Source: Macropodus opercularis (taxonomy: Eukaryota; Chordata; Actinopteri; Anabantiformes; Osphronemidae). From it: 64,000 bases of DNA. The notes beneath the pieces are model-generated. The model did not search any database, was not told the origin of the DNA, and saw only the letters and a program-made list of their open reading frames with translations. This document shows, piece by piece, positions 57,001-64,000 of this stretch. The DNA is taken from NCBI GenBank assembly GCA_030770545.1, contig CM061098.1, positions 6,280,001-6,344,000 of the forward strand. The letters are read 5' to 3'. The number at the start of each line of letters is the position of its first letter. Position 1 is the stretch's first letter. The position numbers and the translations under genes were made by a program.

Positions 57001-60000
57001 CCCTCGTTTAACTTGGGCCCTTTCCAACCATATCACATTTTCAGAGCATTCCTTCAGCTCAGTGACTTTATTTACTAGCTGCTTGTGTCTGGTCATGTGT
57101 TGCCACAGCTTTCTGAAAGAATGCTGCACTGCTTCACAGTTAAATCACTTTGCTTTGTTTTCTAGACAGTTTGCTTCTAATGTAGTTGCTGAACCTTAAG
57201 ATTCCCAATTCGAGTGTGTGTGTGTGTGTGTGTTTTCTGTGTCTTTCTAAAGCCTGTATAAGGATACGAGTTAAAGGGGACAAAGCCCCAGAGCTGCTGT
57301 TGGAACTGCAGGATGATGATCGGACCCACAAGTTCTTTACACAAGTGAGGAGTGCTCAGCAGCAAGGTAAGACTCCACAGCATCATTAGACTAAAGCAAC
57401 TTATTAATTATTTAATCTCTCCTCTAATATTTATTTAGCGAGTGTGGATTTCACCACTCAATCATTTCCTGTCTTCTTCCCATCCTCGTACTTGTGGAAA
57501 CACTGCCTCGGCTGCCAATTATGGAATAAGATAGAAGGTGTCAGTCCACCTCTGTGATTAGACCCAGGAAGCACTAAAGCCTATCTCAGGCTTTCTTTCC
57601 TTCCTTTTTTTTCTTGTGAAATTAACAACTAATTTATGTTTGTAGAAAATTACTAAACATCAGTTTATATTCACTCTAATATATGCAGACTGGAAAGTCT
57701 TTAATGTCCTGATCCAGTCTTACCACCTCACACAGTATGTAAACATCCTGTTCAAATGGCTAATTAATGAACTGAATTGCATTGAATTTGTTTGCTGGTA
57801 TTCTCTTGGTCATTTACGGACGTCATAGCTCTTGTGGGTGTTGCCTCAGTTATAGCTGTGTTCATATTTACACTGAGAGAGATTGCATTAACCAAGGTAT
57901 GAATTTACTTAGGTGAAGTCAGAGGTATCATCATTCATGTCAGCTTTCTGGTGGCCTTTGTTTGTTTTTCTTGAGCAAACTGTAAGTGCTCCTTTTATTG
58001 TTGGTCCACCAGAGACTGCAAAAATGCTTTATCTGTTTGGATCTCTGTGTGCTGTCATTGTCATTTTCTCAGTTAAATTGACCTGCACAAAACCGAAAGC
58101 AATGGAGCCACCTCCCCCCCCAGCCCCACGAGGCACTGACCCCATCCCTCCACAAAGAGCAACTAAGACAGCTAACTCTGTAGAGTCTGGAGTGAATCCA
58201 ACTAAGTCTACCAGTGCACTGCCTGCCAACCTCACTGCTTCAAGAAATCAGACTAACATGGGTGAGAACAAAAAAAATTAATGGTTAATAAGTTTATGTT
58301 CTGTTTGTCATTTAACCCTTGAATTATGTTTTTATTCATTTTGAAAATCCAGTTCAGTCACTTGCCTCAGACTTTGGCTTTGAGGAAAGTTTCAACCACA
58401 CTGTTAAAGTAGAGGACAAGAAGAACCACCAGAATCGCTTAGTGGCCACCAGGGAGCCTCCGCCTGTTCCCCCTCTACCTCCTCGCAGAGACTCCTACAC
58501 AAACTCCTGGTGCAACAGCCCCATGACCGACACTTTGAAACGGGCCATGGGCTCCGGCCGGGCAGAACAAAGAGAATACCTAATCAAAAGCCGGATGCAT
58601 AAAAAGGAGCGCGAGTTTGTGGATATCCACAACTTCAGGTGAGAAGAGCTGTGTAACCTGATTTAGTTGTATTTTTATGATGCGTTTTGGTTATTTAAAA
58701 ATGCTCCATATTGATGCTTGCGACACCTTTCGCTCTTTACTTTGTGGCTTCTCTGCAGGTTTTTCATAGGCACCTGGAATGTGAATGGCCAGTCTCCAGA
58801 CAGCAGCCTAGAGCCATGGCTGTGCTGTGACACAGAGCCTCCTGATGTTTATGCCCTGGGGTCAGTAGTAATTATTTAATTACGTTGTTGTAGGTGTTGT
58901 TACTTTTTCTTTCAATACTAACCAACATGCTTTATGGACTGTAGCTTTCAAGAATTGGACCTGAGCACTGAAGCTTTCTTCTACATGGAGTCATCTAAGG
59001 AGCAGTTGTGGGTGGAAGCTGTGGAGAGGAGTTTGCACCGAAAAGCCAAATACAAGAGGGTGAGTAAGAGAAAGTACTTTATTGCACAATTGGCTCCTGT
59101 TTTGCTGATGAACATGTGCTGTTGGTAGGTAGACTAGTAGCAAGCATGACTGTAACATCATGCCTTCAATTTTCTTTTTTTTTTGGTGCAGATTCGGCTC
59201 ATACGACTAGTTGGGATGATGCTTGTGGTTTTTGTCAAGAAGAATCTCAAGAAACACATAAAAGAAGTGGCTGCAGAGCACGTGGGGACGGGGATCATGG
59301 GGAAAATGGTTTGTCAATAGTACATAGTACAAACCCAATTCCCCTGTTCTTTGTCATGATCTAACTTGCACTGACGTCACTGAAGCTGCTAATTGTCACA
59401 GACGCTCTGATATTTGTTTTCATTCATTTGCTTTGCAGGGGAACAAAGGAGGTGTGGCAGTGAGGTTTGTCTTTCACAACACCAGTTTCTGCATGGTAAA
59501 CTCTCATCTAGCGGCACATACGGAAGATTTCGAGCGACGCAACCAGGACTATAAAGACATATGTGCCCGCATGACCTTCCACCTGTTGGACCACCCTCCT
59601 CTTAGTATCGTCAAGCATGAGTAAGTTCTGTAGTCACTCATTTGTCACGTATGTACTCATAGTATGTCCAGTGAAAATCCGAGGCTGCATTTAAAAGTTG
59701 GCCTTTTACATTCATTGATCATGTTTATTGACCTTTACATTAAAACATTTGTCTTGCTGTGTCTCAGTGTAGTCCTCTGGATGGGGGATTTAAACTACCG
59801 TCTGTGCATATACGATGCCCTCGAAGTCAAACACCTCATTGCCCAGAAGGATCTGAAGACTCTTCAGGAGTATGACCAGGTGATTTTGTTACAGCTCATG
59901 CTTTATCCACGTTTATTTAGTAATTAACAGTTTAGGACAGAGAGGTAATCATTAGCAGAAGCTTGGAAAATATCACAGCGAAGAAGTTATGAACACTGCA

Positions 60001-63000
60001 TTGTTTGAAGGATGGCTGCATTTATAGCTAAAACAAAACGTGTTTGCAAACTGTCATGAAGAAAATATCTACATGCTTTGTTCTTGCACTTTTATCTGCT
60101 AATATCTGACAATGGTGCCACGTTTTCTTTATAGCTGACTATTCAGAGGCAGACTAAGCGGGCATTCACAGATTTTACTGAGGGAGAGATCAACTTCATT
60201 CCCACATACAAGTACGACCCTAAAACGGATCGATGGGACTCGAGGTAAAAGCTGAATAATGAACATTGTTCTTCTTTGTTTCGTCTTTGGGATGTGTGTG
60301 GTTTTTCCTGCAGTCTCATTTTCAGTGTAACGTTTTGTTCTTTGCAGCCCTGATGGGTTTTAATAGTACTCTTTTCAGGACTTGTAGGTCATTAAACTAT
60401 AATGTGGTCTGCATGACTGAATGCACTTTATTTTGGCTCTGAAATTGTGACTGTTACTTGCAGTGGGAAGTGCCGTGTCCCGGCTTGGTGTGACAGAATT
60501 CTGTGGAGAGGAAGTAATGTCGAGCAGCTCAAATATCGAAGTCACATGGAGCTGCAAACTAGCGACCATAAGCCTGTCAGCTCCCTCTTCAGTATAGGGG
60601 TAAGACGCTGTTCTGTCATAAAACTATGCTGACACTATGTTTAAAACCTGCAAAATTCTGCTTTTAAATGTTTGCAGTTTGTATATAATTAATAAATAAA
60701 CGTTTTATTTAATTTGTCTTCAAATTACAGGTGAAAGTGGTAAATGAGGAGCGTTACAAAAGGGTGTTTGAGAGCATTGTTCGGGCATTGGACAGAATGG
60801 AGAACGATTTCCTTCCATCAGTGTCTCTGAGCAGGAGAGAGGTAAGGATGGTCTCCCCGTGTGTTCTCCTTCATACTGAGGGTCTGTTATGGTTTCTCTG
60901 TCATTCCCCAATTGACCTGTTCCTCCTAAATGGTGTTTCTTTCCATTTTTTGCTTTAGTTTTCCTTTAAAAACGTAAAGTTCCGGCAGCTGCAGAGAGAA
61001 TCCTTCCTAATAACAAATGATGGGCATGTCCCCTGCCACTTTGCCTTCATCCCCAAACTCAATGACTCGCAGTATTGCAAGTCCTGGCTGCGTGCTGATC
61101 CAAGTGAAGGCTTTTTAGAACCCAGTAAGTTTTTAATTTTTTCGGCTTCCGTTTTTTTCTTTGCATTTGAGATGTTTTGATCATCTAATGTTGTCATGTC
61201 CCTTAAGGGAATATTTGCGTTTTATGCACATTCTTCAAGTGTGAAGATAAGATAAGATAATACTTATCTTATCTTATCTTAAGATGCAACGTGTCTGTGT
61301 AGATGTTATATCTTTCCATGCTTCCAAATGTGCATGGTTTCTTGCATTGCAGTATTTCTTAGCTTGTCATTAATCAATAACACAGAAGCTTCATCTGAGT
61401 GTATGTTTCCTTCCTTCCTGAACAGAAGAAACCCTGGAAATCTATCTGGAGATTTATGTTAGTAAGGACTCCGTTACACTGCTGAACTCTGGAGAGGACT
61501 CCATAGAGGACATTCTGGTGCTCCACCTGGACCGTGGCAAAGACTATTTCATTATGATCACTGGCAAATACCTGCCCAGCTGCTTTGGCACCTCGCTGGA
61601 GACTCTGTGCCGCATGAAGAAGCCCATCAGAGAGATCCCCATCACTAAACTCATTGACCTGGTGAGAGAAAGCTAGTCAAGGGATTGTGAGGATTAGTGA
61701 ATAAAGACACGTTAGAGGAGCCTTTTTGAAATTGAGAAACATAAAACTGTGCACTTTAGCTTGAATTATAACTGCTTCACACTGAAACCTAAGCTGGAAT
61801 GCATGAGAACGTGGTCCCTCAGGGTAAACTCAGTCACCCAGAGTCTATATTTGTAGAGCATAACGTGTCCCAACCCCTGTATTTACGGCTGAGAGAGGCC
61901 AAGGGAATGAGGAAGTATCAAAGACATAGGAAGGGAGCTCCTAAAGAAGAGGAAAAACGGACTCTGGTTAGGCCCACTTTAGCCTCATTCATATAAATAG
62001 GCACTGGTCTCACCATCTGTCTGCTTCTGCTGCATATTAGTATTGTTGAATTAATCTGATTTGGGTTGTAGTGTTGCTATCATCCAGAAGCTTTTATTTC
62101 TACTATATCAGCCATTTTCCTGCTGACTTGGTGTATTTTAATCAAATTACTTATCTACTCTTCTGATTCTGTTTGTTCGTGGCACTTCTATCTACTTTCT
62201 TTTTTCTCTTGTTCCCCTTCATCGCCTCTTCTTGCCTTGATCATTCCTTTCCATTCACTGTGGTTGTGGGCTGACTTCTTACTCAGGGAGAGGACAGCTA
62301 CATGGAAAAGGTAAAATATTAACATTGATACTGATCAGCTCTCAGTGAAAACTAGGACAATGTCACATTCGTTTTGAGTCGTGAAGTATCACTAGTATCA
62401 CTAGTTTGTGACACCATAACAGTTAAAGGTCAATTAAGTGAAGCTGGTTCAAATGTTAGGATTAGTTATTTCAGGATATTCATCATGTTCTGCACTCCGA
62501 CAAGCAAATGCTGTTTTACAGATTGCTGAAACATATTTGCACAAGCTAATTTGAAAACGAAATCAGTTCTTGCTTGCTTTGAGTTTCAGTAAGCTGACAA
62601 GGCCAGTGAATGGTAACCCTTAGGCAAATGCATGCCAGACCAAGCTGGTTTATTTATGACGTGTTCAGTGTGTGTGGATCAGTCACTCATTAAATCTTCC
62701 CTAACTGCTTGAGGCCGGGCCACATCAGTCTTAGACACATTAAATCTCAATAGAGATCAAGAGGTCACGCTCACTCCACAGCTCCTTCAAACAGACTATT
62801 AAAGCTAATGATCTTTAATCAAGATCAAACACCCACAACTTGTTTTTCCGTTTCATAATCTGTTCCTGAGAAGTGAAACTACGTCGCTGCATAAGAATCA
62901 ACAGCAATTACAACATAGTCTTGGTCACAACTTTCTGAACGGAAACAAGGCTGATTTTGTCATATTAAAGCTGTCTTCACTGTAAAAGTCATTAAGAAAC

Positions 63001-63646
63001 ATAGGTGCTAAAACATTTTACAGTGTGGGAGATGCATTAAATTACTTGCCATCATCCTTTAAGACTCAGCCCAGTTTCCGCTGCCTTCAGGCCTCACTGG
63101 TTTTTTTTGGAAGTCTTAAATCTGTTTGGGGAGGGAGAGGGAAAATGAATGGGCAGTGTATTGAAGTGTCCAGGCTCCAGATTATAACTTTGACTTCACT
63201 GCTGCTCAGTAGCAATTTATTGCATGTGAATAATGTCAGACTTTATTACTTTATAACCTATCGAGTCTGTGGTGCCTCTCAACAGGAGAAGTCAAAGATA
63301 AACTTCCTGACGGTAGACGGTACAAGTACTGAAGACCAACCTCTAAAGATCCCAAAGGAGATGTGGATTCTGGTCAACCACCTCTTCACCAAGTCTTGTG
63401 ATCAGGTGAGAATGTTGCTGGAGGAGGAGGTCTCTCGTGTAGCACACTCTAGTTTTATATATAATATACAGTAGTAACACCATGTTGTCCACTCATACAT
63501 ACTCTTAGTATCCCATGAACTCGTGTTGAATCTGTCATATCTGTCTGTACTTGTTCCTCAGGAGGACTTGTTCCAAACACCAGGCCTTCAAGAGGAGCTG
63601 CAGAGCATCATCGACTGTCTGGACACCAGCATCCCGGACACCATCC
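54045..63646 (+). CDS. ocrl: OCRL inositol polyphosphate 5-phosphatase (partial, 3' end beyond window)
   Basis: Twenty exons: 54045-54086, 54618-54697, 56506-56597, 56887-56925, 57253-57366, 58073-58261, 58353-58638, 58759-58860, 58945-59059, 59192-59308, 59439-59620, 59768-59879, 60135-60244, 60464-60599, 60731-60841, 60959-61124, 61426-61661, 62287-62310, 63286-63405, 63562-63646, giving 819 residues so far (human about 900). In order: PH domain with clathrin-box-like LIDFS, Pro-rich linker, 5-phosphatase domain from residue ~281 (RFFIGTWNVNGQ, FQELDL, MGKMGNKGGVAVR, WMGDLNYR, RVPAWCDRILWR, TSDHKPV), ASH domain from ~609, clathrin box LIDL at 740-743, and the start of the RhoGAP-like domain. 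It hydrolyses PI(4,5)P2 on trans-Golgi and endosomal membranes. OCRL rather than INPP5B because of IPITKLIDL and the microexon. Exon 1 start and intron 1 rest on U12 signals; exon 6 acceptor is the least certain. Confidence 0.95.
54087..54617 (+). other. U12-type AT-AC intron (ocrl intron 1)
   Basis: The donor is ATATCCTTT (perfect consensus), the branch sequence TTCCTTGAT (54597-54605) fits TTCCTTRAY, the branch A is 13 nt from the end, and the intron ends AC before ACGGTGAGAGC. It joins MDKSLGIREGVCLA to TVRAKELSSG, matching the start of the related INPP5B (MDQS...). No GT-AG solution gives an ATG-started frame here. Confidence 0.85.
61244..61280. repeat. Perfect 17-bp inverted repeat of GATAA units
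   Basis: Left arm 61244-61260 (AAGATAAGATAAGATAA) and right arm 61264-61280 are exact reverse complements around a 3-nt spacer, in ocrl intron 16. Three GATAA motifs lie on each arm. Confidence 0.95.
62287..62310 (+). CDS. ocrl: ocrl 24-nt alternative microexon
   Basis: Flanked by ag and gtaaaa, it encodes GEDSYMEK, in phase 0 on both sides. It matches the 8-residue alternative exon of human OCRL isoform a. Skipping leaves the frame intact. Confidence 0.92.
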
Positions 63647-64000
63647 GTATCCTTATTATGAAGCCAGTCACTACATCTGAACTTCTTGGTGCATCAAACG
63701 ACGTAAGCTTGGTGTATTCGGAAGCAAAATGTTCTTTATTATGACAAGCGGTGTAACTGAAACTGTGGCATAAATGCCCAAGTTCTACTCTCCCAGCTGC
63801 CAGCCTGTCAGATGTGCCATCTCTCCTGGTGGAGTTTCCTGTAATGCCTCGGACTTCAATAAAATATCTGAGAAATCTGACACTTCTTGATGTTAGAGGA
63901 CCCATCACTTGTCTTTGTGTGCAGGTGTTTTTGTTAAGAATGTAACATTGTATCCAGGATGATGCCAGTGATTAATCATTTGCTGCTTCGCTGTGTCCAG
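63647..64000 (+). other. ocrl intron 20 with U12-like donor, cut by the window edge
   Basis: The donor after ATC C is GTATCCTTAT, agreeing with the U12 donor in eight bases. The next exon is not identified; the window ends in tgtccag, which could be its acceptor. Confidence 0.6.

Noticed and set aside
57913..58072. Upstream in-frame extension of ocrl exon 6 with a hydrophobic segment
   Set aside because: It is intronic sequence left of a good acceptor (ttttctcag); the extension does not resemble OCRL.
61799..61996. 65-codon frame in ocrl intron 17
   Set aside because: No splice sites in phase and no similarity; the neighbouring exons join correctly without it.
62391..62405. Short direct repeat of 'tatcactag' in ocrl intron 18
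   Set aside because: Two copies only; easily due to chance.

Overview
The window is vertebrate nuclear DNA, almost certainly from a ray-finned (teleost) fish. The evidence is intron-rich genes with GT-AG and minor-spliceosome introns, teleost-type proteins (for example a urotensin II-related peptide ACFWKYCVTN), VH gene relics with fish-like recombination signals, and many AT/GT microsatellites. All exon coordinates were placed by eye from splice sites, reading frame and family knowledge. Every complete multi-exon CDS closes in frame at the family's usual length.

Layout. (1) 1-6.7 kb: no protein gene. There is a chain of tiny exon-like segments with good splice sites, an array of short hairpin units, a long imperfect hairpin, and four good copies (plus one degraded copy) of a ~200-235 nt structured element spaced about 0.9-1.15 kb apart between exon-like segments. 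This looks like a rapidly evolving non-coding host transcript. (2) 6.9-8.45 kb: two decayed immunoglobulin VH segments on the minus strand, one still carrying a perfect 23-RSS. (3) 10.4-43 kb: atp1b4(+), lamp2(-), cul4b(-), mcts1(+), c1galt1c1(-), urp1(+). The first five are in the same order as on human Xq24. cul4b and mcts1 are divergent and share a promoter region. (4) 43.5-64 kb: clic2(-), eva1c(+), and ocrl(+), which runs off the right edge inside its RhoGAP domain.

Themes. lamp2 keeps three mutually exclusive last exons (B-, A- and C-type tails) and has a CLEAR-like site at its promoter, consistent with lysosomal regulation. cul4b, mcts1 and ocrl together carry three strong U12-type introns (two AT-AC, one GT-AG) and one further U12-like donor, a dense cluster for such rare introns. 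A ~198 bp, ~97% identical inverted duplicate sits in cul4b intron 7 and mcts1 intron 1. The ocrl microexon that changes the clathrin box (LIDLG versus LIDLE) is present. The least explained part is the non-coding array in the first 6.7 kb.
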